In this document: piece after piece, positions 1-6,270 of the stretch
How the letters are laid out: each line of letters begins with the position of its first letter
Position numbering within the stretch: position 1 is the first letter of the stretch
Assembly (NCBI GenBank): GCA_023405875.1
Contig: JAEXXN010000105.1
Span: 1-8,297 of the forward strand
Source: Bacillota bacterium
Lineage (GTDB): Bacteria > Bacillota > Clostridia > Lutisporales > Lutisporaceae
Reading direction: 5' to 3'
Length of the DNA stretch: 8,297 bases
Position numbers and translations under genes: made by a program
Notes under the pieces: model-generated
The model's database searches: none
The model's input: the letters and a program-made list of their open reading frames with translations, nothing else
Told to the model about the DNA's origin: nothing

Positions 1-966
1 CCTACCAAAATCAGGAACAACCGTCTCTTCAGACCCTTTGAGACCTTGATAGCCATGTATGGAATCCCAAGCTATGGGGAAAAGGACCCGACACCGTTTT
101 TTGCAGTATCATATATGCTTCTTTTTGGAGCAATGTTCGGAGACATAGGGCAGGGCTTGATAATCCTGATAGCAGGGCTGGTCATAGGGCGAAAGCCGGC
201 AGGCAGGAGCTTCGGAGGAATTCTGACAAGATTGGGAGCCAGCTCAATGATATTCGGAGTGCTGTACGGCAGTATATTCGGATCGGAGGAATTGATAGAA
301 CCCCTTCTCATAAGGCCTATGGCAAATATAAACACCATGCTGATAAGCGCTGTTATATTGGGTACCATACTTATAACTGTAAGTTATGTATTCAGCCTGG
401 TAAACCTGTACAACTCCAGAAATGTGGAAGAAGGGCTGTTCGGCCGTGAAGGTCTGGCCGGTTTTCTGTTTTTCCTTACGCTGCTGTTTGGGATATGGGG
501 GAAATTGACCGGCAGCTTCCCCGAGATCGGAATACCTGCTGCCGTGATGGCCGTACTACTGCTGCTCATGGTGTTTAAGCAGCCGCTTGCCGGCTTGCTT
601 ACAGGGCATAAGCTCTATGAAGAATCTGCCGTGGATTATTATATAGAAGCAGGCTTTGGCGTAATAGAAACTGTTCTTTCAGTCGCTTCAAACATTATAT
701 CCTTTATAAGGGTGGGAGCCTTTGCCCTCAACCATGTGGGACTTTATATAGCCTTTGCTACAATGGCCGAGATGCTGGATTCAAAGGCTGGGGGTATTGC
801 GGTGCTTATAATAGGAAATGTTTTTATTATAGGGCTGGAGGGGCTCATAGTATTTATACAGAGTCTCAGGCTGGAGTATTATGAATTGTTCAGCAAGTAT
901 TATACAGGCTATGGAGTTGAGTATAAACCCACAAGCCTGTTCAGTGAAAGCAATGCGGAGGGATAG
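1..966 (+). CDS. ntpI: V/A-type ATPase subunit I, C-terminal membrane part (5' truncated)
   Basis: This is the a-subunit homologue, the membrane stator that forms the ion half-channels against the K ring. The reading frame is open from base 1, so the N-terminal cytoplasmic arm lies off the window; 321 residues are visible, ending with TAG. The visible part starts with the family's junction (PTKIRNN...FRPFE, then MYGIPSYGEKDPTPFFA and FGDIGQG), where the soluble arm meets the membrane domain, and continues through about seven or eight hydrophobic segments. The channel arginine expected in the penultimate helix is seen in SFIRVGAFALNH (visible residue 237, codon 709-711). The second conserved arginine is in FIQSLRLEYYE (visible residue 290, codon 868-870). 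The C terminus ends soon after the family motif KYYTGYGVEYKP. It is the first visible gene of the operon and lies 36 bp before ntpK. The family assignment is firm; the start cannot be given. Confidence 0.95.
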   Translation, partial: PTKIRNNRLFRPFETLIAMYGIPSYGEKDPTPFFAVSYMLLFGAMFGDIGQGLIILIAGLVIGRKPAGRSFGGILTRLGASSMIFGVLYGSIFGSEELIEPLLIRPMANINTMLISAVILGTILITVSYVFSLVNLYNSRNVEEGLFGREGLAGFLFFLTLLFGIWGKLTGSFPEIGIPAAVMAVLLLLMVFKQPLAGLLTGHKLYEESAVDYYIEAGFGVIETVLSVASNIISFIRVGAFALNHVGLYIAFATMAEMLDSKAGGIAVLIIGNVFIIGLEGLIVFIQSLRLEYYELFSKYYTGYGVEYKPTSLFSESNAEG

Positions 967-987
967 GCTTAAATAAAATGATGTGAA

Positions 988-996
988 TGAGGAGGA
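988..996 (+). promoter_or_regulatory. Strong ribosome binding site of ntpK
   Basis: TGAGGAGGA lies 6 nt before the ATG at 1003 and is the strongest Shine-Dalgarno match in the operon. This fits the need for several K subunits per complex, but the link to stoichiometry is inference. Confidence 0.75.
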
Positions 997-1002
997 TTAA
1001 TA

Positions 1003-1422
1003 ATGTACACAATTCTGGGCATAGCAATCGGGATAGTTCTTTTTACAATAGGTATGGGAGTGATCCTGTACCGGGGAGCAGGCAAGGTGTGCGGAAGAAA
1101 GGTCAGAAGCATTTTAAGGGCAAGCGTTGCCTCTTATATGTTTCTAATAGCTCTTTTCATTCTTATCCTTACTCCTGATATAGTACATGCGGCACAGGAG
1201 GGCACCTCAGGCTCGGGACTGGGCTTTATCGCTGCCGGACTGTCAACAGGGCTTGCTACTATCGGAGCAGGCTATGCGGTGGGAGCAGTGGGCTCTTCAG
1301 CCCTGGGGGCAGTATCGGAAAACCCCAGGATACTTGGCAAGACGCTGATATTCGTCGGCTTGGCAGAAGGTATTGCAATATATGGACTTATAGTGTCCAT
1401 CATGATCCTGGGACAGCTTTAA
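1003..1422 (+). CDS. ntpK: V/A-type ATPase subunit K (rotor ring proteolipid) with two extra N-terminal hydrophobic segments
   Basis: This is the ring subunit that carries ions across the membrane; 139 residues. Four hydrophobic segments are visible: about 2-23, 40-59, 72-104 and 113-138. Only the last two form the classical glycine-rich c-subunit hairpin (GAGYAVGAVG, SENP polar loop around 105-108, then LAEGIAIYGL) with the ion-binding glutamate E122. The first pair is unlike a c hairpin. It has a basic, Cys-containing loop (residues 28-39, GKVCGRKVR) and ends in VHA-AQE, which resembles a signal peptidase site near residue 63. If cleaved there, the mature protein would be about 76 residues with both ends outside. 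The two-hairpin Enterococcus NtpK is about the same total length but built differently. Positions that bind Na+ in the Enterococcus and Ilyobacter rings are here V93, G123 and I124, so the sequence favours protons. It sits between ntpI and the F subunit. Identity is firm; processing and ion choice are inferred. Confidence 0.93.
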   Translation: MYTILGIAIGIVLFTIGMGVILYRGAGKVCGRKVRSILRASVASYMFLIALFILILTPDIVHAAQEGTSGSGLGFIAAGLSTGLATIGAGYAVGAVGSSALGAVSENPRILGKTLIFVGLAEGIAIYGLIVSIMILGQL

Positions 1423-1445
1423 AATGCCTTTGAATATGCCCTTTT

Positions 1446-1452
1446 GAAAGGA
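1446..1452 (+). promoter_or_regulatory. Ribosome binding site deciding the start of the F subunit
   Basis: GAAAGGA ends 10 nt before the ATG at 1463 but only 1 nt before the in-frame ATG at 1454. A ribosome could use it for 1463 but hardly for 1454. CCTTT at 1427-1431 and CCTTTT at 1440-1445 could both pair with its AAAGG, so the site may be partly hidden in RNA structure. Confidence 0.55.
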
Positions 1453-1462
1453 TATGAGTATT

Positions 1463-1771
1463 ATGAAGTTTTTCCTATTGAGTGATAATGTGGATACTTT
1501 GACGGGTATGAGGCTTGCAGGGATAAAGGGGGTACTTGTTCACGAAAGGGAAGAGGTGCTTGCCGCCCTGGAGGAGGTATGCGGCAGAAAGGATGTAGGT
1601 ATATTGCTGGTCACCGAGCTGCTGGCCGAAAAGGTAGCAGAGGAACTCAAGTCTGTGAGGCTGGATTCAACCAAGCCTATTGTAACGATAATACCTGACA
1701 GGCATGGAGAAAGGCGCAGGAGTGATTATATAACCAATTATATAAAAGAGTCCATAGGGCTGAAAATATGA
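1463..1771 (+). CDS. ntpG: V/A-type ATPase subunit F (central stalk)
   Basis: This is the small central-stalk subunit that binds subunit D and turns with the rotor on the cytoplasmic side. It has 102 residues from the ATG at 1463, close to the usual size of about 100. It starts with a beta strand (MKFFLLSDN) and the family pattern GMRLAGIKGVLVHEREE. A second hydrophobic strand follows (DVGILLVTELLAEKVAEEL), then the conserved proline-containing strand KPIVTIIPD and a C-terminal helix. This is the Rossmann-like fold of NtpG/AtpF. An ATG three codons upstream (1454) is in frame but too close to the ribosome binding site, so 1463 is preferred. It lies 40 bp after ntpK, and its stop codon TGA (1769-1771) touches the ribosome binding site of ntpE. 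The Enterococcus gene for this subunit is ntpG; other bacterial annotations use atpF. Confidence 0.9.
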   Translation: MKFFLLSDNVDTLTGMRLAGIKGVLVHEREEVLAALEEVCGRKDVGILLVTELLAEKVAEELKSVRLDSTKPIVTIIPDRHGERRRSDYITNYIKESIGLKI

Positions 1772-1777
1772 GGTGAT
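1771..1777 (+). promoter_or_regulatory. Ribosome binding site for the TTG start of ntpE
   Basis: AGGTGAT begins on the last base of the F subunit stop codon. Its AGGTG core ends 7 nt before the TTG at 1783. No better-placed ATG exists in this frame nearby, so it supports the TTG start. Confidence 0.6.
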
Positions 1778-1782
1778 TTGCT

Positions 1783-2421
1783 TTGAGCGTATCTATTGAA
1801 GATAAGATTGAGCTTTTCAGAAATATTATAATAAAGGAAATAGAAGAAGAGGTTTCTGAGAAGGAGTTGAAAGCCAAAGAAGGCTTCAAGCAGGAAAAAG
1901 ACAGGCTCCTGGCAGCAGTGACGGATAAGAAGGGACAGCTTCTGGAGGAGGCTGTAAAAAGAGCTGAGAAGGAGAAGCAGCAGATCCTTGCCAAGGCGAA
2001 TTCCCAGGTATATCATAAAATGTTGGATATGAAGCAGCAATTCATAAAGGAGCTGTTGGAGCTGCTCAGGCAGGAGGCCGGGAGCTTTACAGCCCAAGAA
2101 GGCTATAAGGAGTATATTTCGAGAAGCCTTGATAAGGCAGGGGAAGCTTTTGAGGATTCAGAAGCAGTAAAGCTGTATTTTACAGGAAGAGACCTGGAGT
2201 CCCTGGGAGAGTTTATCAATCAAAGACTATCCGCCGGTAAGCTTGGCGGGAAATGTCTTTTGCAGGAAGCAGGGCAAAATATCCTGGGAGGCTTTTATGC
2301 GGAGGACGGGGAAGAGGAAATGCAGGTTGACTATACCTTGAAAGCATTGATAGAAGACAATCATGAACTGATAGGGAGATATATCTCCCGCAGATTTGAT
2401 GAGGTGCAGGGTAATGGATAG
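1783..2421 (+). CDS. ntpE: V/A-type ATPase subunit E (peripheral stalk)
   Basis: This is the peripheral stalk subunit that holds the A3B3 head still against the membrane stator. It has 212 residues, near the usual size of about 190-200. Residues about 5-100 are long charged helix typical of the stalk coiled coil (EIEEEVSEKELKAKEGF, AVKRAEKEKQQILAKA). The C-terminal globular part ends with the family signature: GGFYAEDGEEEMQVDYTL, followed by a helix and ISRRF. The start is TTG, supported by the ribosome binding site at 1771-1777 and by the MSVSIEDKIELF beginning. The gene starts 12 bp after the F subunit and overlaps ntpA by 8 nt. Its heterodimer partner, the small G/H-type subunit, is not visible in the window. 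The fold call is secure from the C-terminal motif, although the coiled coil alone would be unspecific. Confidence 0.92.
   Translation: MSVSIEDKIELFRNIIIKEIEEEVSEKELKAKEGFKQEKDRLLAAVTDKKGQLLEEAVKRAEKEKQQILAKANSQVYHKMLDMKQQFIKELLELLRQEAGSFTAQEGYKEYISRSLDKAGEAFEDSEAVKLYFTGRDLESLGEFINQRLSAGKLGGKCLLQEAGQNILGGFYAEDGEEEMQVDYTLKALIEDNHELIGRYISRRFDEVQGNG
2401..2406 (+). promoter_or_regulatory. Ribosome binding site deciding the start of ntpA
   Basis: GAGGTG, inside the end of ntpE, is 7 nt before the ATG at 2414. An in-frame ATG at 2396 lies upstream of this site and would add six residues not found in the family, so 2414 is the start. Confidence 0.65.
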
Positions 2422-4198
2422 TAAGATCGGGAAAATAACATATATAAATGGTCCGGTAGTAAGGGTAAAAGGCGCTGAAAACCTGAAAATGAGGGAAATG
2501 GTGCTGGTAGGAGAAAAGCAGCTTATCGGAGAGGTCATCTCTGTTGATAAGGAGACTGCTACAATACAGGTTTATGAGGAAACTACCGGTTTGACACGGG
2601 GAGAGGGAATCGTATCAGAAGGCAGGCCTCTTTCCGTTAAGCTGGGACCAGGTATATTAAAGAATATTTTTGACGGGATCGAGCGGCCTCTGCAAAGCAT
2701 GTATGAAACAGGCGGAGCATTTATCCCTGAAGGGATCGGAATGGTTTCGATAGATGAGGAAAAGCTCTGGCAGGTACAAATACAGGCCAAGGCCGGGGAT
2801 GTGCTGCAAGCGGGCGGCATATATGCCACAGTACAGGAGACGCTGCTTATAGAGCATAGGTTAATGGTACCGGCTGGGATCTCCGGGAAGGTGGTCTTTG
2901 CCGAAAAGGACGGCAGCTATAATATTGAGCATGTGCTTGTGAGGCTGGAGACGGAAAAAGGACCCTATGAGCTTAAGATGTACCAGCTATGGCCAGTAAG
3001 GGAGCCACGGCCAGTCACCCTGCGGAACCCTATTTCAAAGCCCCTGATAACAGGGCAGAGAATAATAGATTCCTTCTTTCCCCTTGCAAAGGGAGGTACC
3101 GCCGCTATTCCGGGAGGCTTCGGAACAGGGAAGACAATAACCCAGCATCAGCTTGCAAAATGGAGTGATGCGGATATCATAGTATACATAGGCGTCGGAG
3201 AAAGAGGAAATGAGATGACGGAGGTTCTTGAGGACTTCCCGAAGATAAATGATCCTCGAAGCGGGGAATCCATCATGGAGAGGACGGTACTCATTGCCAA
3301 TACCTCCAATATGCCTGTGGCTGCGAGAGAAGCCTCCATTTATACAGGTATAACCATAGCGGAGTATTTCAGGGACATGGGCTACAATATCGCAATAATG
3401 GCCGATTCCACCTCCCGATGGGCCGAGGCGCTGAGAGAGATATCCGGAAGGCTTGAGGAAATGCCGGCGGAAGAGGGTTATCCCGCCTATCTGCCCTCAA
3501 GACTTGCCCAATTTTATGAAAGGGCAGGGGACGTGAAGGTTTTGGGGGGAAGGGACGGGTCGATAACAATAATCGGAGCGGTATCACCGGCAGGGGGAGA
3601 CTTCTCTGAGCCGGTCACTCAGAATACCAAGAGGGTCGTCAGTACATTTCTGGCCCTGGATAAAGCCCTTGCATATGCAAGGCATTATCCGGCCATTAAC
3701 TGGCTGAGATCATACAGCGGGTATCTTACAGACCTTTCCGGCTGGTATGAAGAGAAGGTGGCGGCAGATATGCTGGAGCTCAGGGCAAAGCTGCTCAGGC
3801 TGCTCCAGGAGGAGGATAAGCTCCAGGAGATCGTTAAGCTTATAGGGGAGGATATACTGCCCGATGACCAGAGGCTGGTACTTGAGGTATCAAGGGTCAT
3901 CAAGGTGGGCTTTTTGCAGCAGAATGCCTATCATGTAAATGATGCCCATGTATCACTGGAAAAGCAGTACAAAATGCTCAGAGTAATAGACCACTTGTAT
4001 GAAAAGGCCAATAAGTGTGTGAAAATGGGTGTTCCTATATCAAAGGCAAAGAATGACGATCTGTTCTATAAGATAGTGACAATGAAATATAATGTTCCGG
4101 AAGATAAGCTTCAGCTTCTGGATGAGCTTATAAAAGAAATCGACAGCTTCTATGACGGTCTGGATAACGTGTACGGCGGAGAGGTGAACAGACAGTGA
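2414..4198 (+). CDS. ntpA: V/A-type ATPase catalytic subunit A
   Basis: This is the catalytic subunit of the A3B3 head (ATP + H2O to ADP + Pi, or the reverse). It has 594 residues, almost the same as Enterococcus NtpA. Order: N-terminal beta barrel (about 1-70, KITYINGPVVRV), the non-homologous bulge specific to A subunits (about 110-190), the nucleotide-binding core and a helical C-terminal domain (about 435-594). The Walker A loop is GGFGTGKT at 234-241 with K240 and T241. The GERGNE motif gives the catalytic glutamate E263, and Walker B ends at D331 in ADSTSRWAEALRE. SGRLEEMPAEEGYPAYLPSRLAQFYERAG follows at 344-372. The P-loop has Gly where many family members have Pro (GPFG), and V261 replaces the Cys often found before GERG. 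The gene starts inside the end of ntpE and ends in a GTGA overlap with ntpB, which suggests translational coupling of A and B in equal amounts. Confidence 0.97.
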   Translation: MDSKIGKITYINGPVVRVKGAENLKMREMVLVGEKQLIGEVISVDKETATIQVYEETTGLTRGEGIVSEGRPLSVKLGPGILKNIFDGIERPLQSMYETGGAFIPEGIGMVSIDEEKLWQVQIQAKAGDVLQAGGIYATVQETLLIEHRLMVPAGISGKVVFAEKDGSYNIEHVLVRLETEKGPYELKMYQLWPVREPRPVTLRNPISKPLITGQRIIDSFFPLAKGGTAAIPGGFGTGKTITQHQLAKWSDADIIVYIGVGERGNEMTEVLEDFPKINDPRSGESIMERTVLIANTSNMPVAAREASIYTGITIAEYFRDMGYNIAIMADSTSRWAEALREISGRLEEMPAEEGYPAYLPSRLAQFYERAGDVKVLGGRDGSITIIGAVSPAGGDFSEPVTQNTKRVVSTFLALDKALAYARHYPAINWLRSYSGYLTDLSGWYEEKVAADMLELRAKLLRLLQEEDKLQEIVKLIGEDILPDDQRLVLEVSRVIKVGFLQQNAYHVNDAHVSLEKQYKMLRVIDHLYEKANKCVKMGVPISKAKNDDLFYKIVTMKYNVPEDKLQLLDELIKEIDSFYDGLDNVYGGEVNRQ

Positions 4199-5568
4199 AA
4201 GTTAAGTATTTAAAGCTGAAAAAGGTGGAGGGACCGCTTATAATGCTTGAAGGGGTCAGGCAAGCCGTATTTGGTGAAGTAGTGGATATAGAGGTGGAGG
4301 CCCAGGGTCGGAAAAAAGGCAAGGTTGTGCAGATTGACGGGAATAGGGTAATAGTCCAGGTATTCGAGGGGACCTCGGGCATATCCCTCAGCAATGCCAG
4401 TGTTGCTTTTACCGGCAAGCCCATGGAGATAGCGCTGTCAAAGGATATACTGGGAAGGACCTTCAACGGGATAGGCGAGCCTATAGACGGGGCGGGCTTT
4501 TATTCGGACAGGAAGTATGATATCAATGGGCGGCCGATAAATCCTGTGGGAAGAAAATATCCCAGGAACTATATTGAAACGGGGATATCCTCTATAGACG
4601 GACTCACTACGCTTGTAAGAGGCCAGAAGCTGCCGCTGTTTTCGGGAGACGGACTGCCCCACAATGAGCTTGCGGCACAGATAGTAAAGCAGGCGAGGAT
4701 ATCCGGTGAGGATGAAGGTAATTTCGCTGTTGTTTTTGCCGCCATGGGAATAAAGCATGACGAAGCGGACTTTTTTAAAAAGCAATTTGAATTATCAGGA
4801 GTGACGAATAAGGTAGTAATGTATATCAACCTGGCGGACGACCCGATAGTGGAGAGGATAACTACTCCCCGGTGCGCGCTTACCGCGGCTGAATACCTGG
4901 CCTTTGAACACAATATGCACATCCTGGTCATTATGACCAATATAACCAACTACAGCGAGGCTTTGAGAGAGCTTTCCGCTTCCAGGGAGGAGGTGCCTTC
5001 CAGAAAGGGTTATCCGGGTTATCTGTATTCCGACCTGGCGAGCCTTTATGAACGGGCAGGGATGATAAAGACCTCCGGGGGAAGCATCACCCAGATACCC
5101 ATACTTACAATGCCTAACGATGATATCACTCATCCGGTTCCCGATCTGACGGGCTTTATAACCGAAGGGCAGATAATACTATCCAGGGAGCTGTACCAGA
5201 AGAATATTTATCCCCCTGTAAATGTGCTGCCGTCCCTTTCAAGGCTCCAGAAGGAAAGCATCGGGGAGGGCTATACCAGGGAGGATCATCCGGATGTTGC
5301 AAATCAGGTGTTTTCTGCATATTCCCATGTCCAGGATGTAAGATCCCTGGCGCAGGTAATCGGCGAGGATGATATTTCAGATATGGATAAAAAATATATG
5401 GAATTCGGAAGGCAGTTTGAGCAGAAATTTCTCAACCAGGGATTTGAAGGAAACAGGGATATGTTTGCGACCCTGGACGTTATGTGGGAGCTTTTGAAGC
5501 TGCTGCCCAGAGCCGAGCTTGACAGGATCAAGCCTGAGTTGTTTGAAAAGTACTATAACAAGAGGTAG
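4195..5568 (+). CDS. ntpB: V/A-type ATPase regulatory/non-catalytic subunit B
   Basis: This is the non-catalytic nucleotide-site subunit of the A3B3 head, which supplies the arginine finger to the A site. It has 457 residues, the usual length. It has an N-terminal barrel (KVEGPLIMLEG), then a degenerate P-loop GDGLPHNE at 151-158 with no Walker lysine, as expected for B. The core motifs are MTNITNYSEALREL (247-260), SRKGYPGYLYSDLASLYERAG (269-289) and ITQIPILTMPNDDITHPVPDLTG (298-320). The arginine finger is R350 in LPSLSR, the same number as in Enterococcus NtpB. TREDHPDVANQ opens the C-terminal domain. Most relatives have Ser in the degenerate loop (GSGLPH) where D152 is found here. The start is GTG (4195), inside the ntpA stop as GTGA, with AGGTG at 4182-4186 as ribosome binding site. 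ntpD follows after 5 bp. Confidence 0.97.
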   Translation: MKVKYLKLKKVEGPLIMLEGVRQAVFGEVVDIEVEAQGRKKGKVVQIDGNRVIVQVFEGTSGISLSNASVAFTGKPMEIALSKDILGRTFNGIGEPIDGAGFYSDRKYDINGRPINPVGRKYPRNYIETGISSIDGLTTLVRGQKLPLFSGDGLPHNELAAQIVKQARISGEDEGNFAVVFAAMGIKHDEADFFKKQFELSGVTNKVVMYINLADDPIVERITTPRCALTAAEYLAFEHNMHILVIMTNITNYSEALRELSASREEVPSRKGYPGYLYSDLASLYERAGMIKTSGGSITQIPILTMPNDDITHPVPDLTGFITEGQIILSRELYQKNIYPPVNVLPSLSRLQKESIGEGYTREDHPDVANQVFSAYSHVQDVRSLAQVIGEDDISDMDKKYMEFGRQFEQKFLNQGFEGNRDMFATLDVMWELLKLLPRAELDRIKPELFEKYYNKR

Positions 5569-5573
5569 CGGAT

Positions 5574-6206
5574 ATGATTGAAATCACTTATACCAAAACC
5601 AGTCTTATAGCTGCCCGGAACTCTCTGGAGCTTTCAGAGAAGGGCTTTGACCTTCTGGACAAAAAGAGGAATGTACTTGTCCTCACAATGATGGGCTTTA
5701 TAGATAAAGCAGAGGAGCTGCAGAAAAAGGTGGCGGTCATATTTGCCGAAGCCTATGACGCTTTGCAGATAGCAAACATTACAATGGGCATAAGCAATGT
5801 TGACCAGATTGCCCAATCGGTTTCTGAAGCAGCGGATTTTGATGTAAGAGGCAAAAGCATCATGGGCGTTGAGATACCTGAGATAGAATACCGCCCTGAC
5901 CAGCTGACGCATTACTACAGCTTCTATCATACCAATACCGCTCTTGATGTGGCAATGCAGAAGTTCCATGAGGTAAGGCTGCTGTTGTATGAGCTGTCTG
6001 AGGTGGAGGATTCGGTTTACAAGCTGGCTATGGAGGTCAAGAGGACGCAGAAAAGGGCAAATGCCCTTCAGAATATTCAGATCCCCAAGTACAGGGAAAT
6101 GGTGAGCAAGATACTGGAGGTGCTGGAGGAGAGGGAGCGTGAAGACTTCTTCAGACTGAAGGTGGTAAAGAAAAAAGGTGAAAAAAGGGCTGCCGTTACA
6201 CGGTAG
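5574..6206 (+). CDS. ntpD: V/A-type ATPase subunit D (central rotor shaft)
   Basis: This is the rotor shaft, a long antiparallel coiled coil that passes through the A3B3 head and turns with F and the K ring. It has 210 residues, the usual size. The N-terminal helix is rich in charged heptads (TKTSLIAARNSLELSEKGFDLLDKKRN). A variable middle contains the short strand region MGVEIPEIEY, and the C-terminal helix carries the family pattern KRTQKRANALQNIQIPKYREM followed by EREREDFFRLKVVKKK. The start ATG at 5574 has GAGG at 5562-5565. The last seven codons (KRAAVTR) and the stop lie inside a GC-rich hairpin at 6183-6213, so the tail sequence may be shaped by the RNA structure rather than by protein function. 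It is the last gene of the operon; the next gene (hcp) runs toward it. Confidence 0.95.
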   Translation: MIEITYTKTSLIAARNSLELSEKGFDLLDKKRNVLVLTMMGFIDKAEELQKKVAVIFAEAYDALQIANITMGISNVDQIAQSVSEAADFDVRGKSIMGVEIPEIEYRPDQLTHYYSFYHTNTALDVAMQKFHEVRLLLYELSEVEDSVYKLAMEVKRTQKRANALQNIQIPKYREMVSKILEVLEEREREDFFRLKVVKKKGEKRAAVTR

Positions 6207-6213
6207 CCCTTTT
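6183..6213 (-). terminator. Hairpin terminator overlapping ntpD end, better suited to hcp
   Basis: The arms AAAAGGGCTGCCG (6183-6195) and CGGTAGCCCTTTT (6201-6213) form a 13-bp stem with one G-U pair around a 5-nt loop. On the minus strand the stem runs into six T (6186-6181), with a second six-T run at 6176-6171, a good intrinsic terminator for hcp. On the plus strand only four T follow (CCCTTTTGATT), and ribosomes finishing ntpD would cover the 5' arm, so it is weaker there. It may act in both directions. Confidence 0.75.
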
Positions 6214-6236
6214 GATTCGAGGTTCGGGGGAGTTCC

Positions 6237-6270
6237 ATCAGGTTTTCCCCACACCCCGACCTGATTTTTT
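6237..6270 (+). terminator. Hairpin terminator for the ATPase operon
   Basis: ATCAGGT (6237-6243) pairs with ACCTGAT (6259-6265) around a 15-nt loop and is followed by a run of T up to 6270. The stem is short, but nearby G-run and C-run segments (6224-6231, 6247-6259) allow alternative pairings. The T-run overlaps the stop codon of hcp (6269-6271). There is no T-run on the minus strand side, so the plus direction is favoured. Confidence 0.6.

Noticed and set aside
1454..1462. ATG at 1454 as start of the F subunit.
   Set aside because: It is only 1-2 nt from the ribosome binding site, while ATG 1463 has 10 nt and gives the standard MKFFLLSDN beginning.
1738..2097. Minus-strand frames rich in Leu and Ser over ntpE.
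   Set aside because: They arise from the complement of the Glu/Lys-rich coiled-coil codons of ntpE and look like artificial leucine runs.
4645..4671. Missing Walker A lysine in subunit B (GDGLPHNE).
   Set aside because: B subunits of V/A-type ATPases normally have a degenerate, lysine-free loop here, so this is expected and not a defect.
5634..6254. A 206-codon minus-strand frame opposite ntpD.
   Set aside because: It lies wholly over a clearly recognised D subunit, has no family resemblance and would run through the junction hairpins. It is a shadow of the codon pattern.
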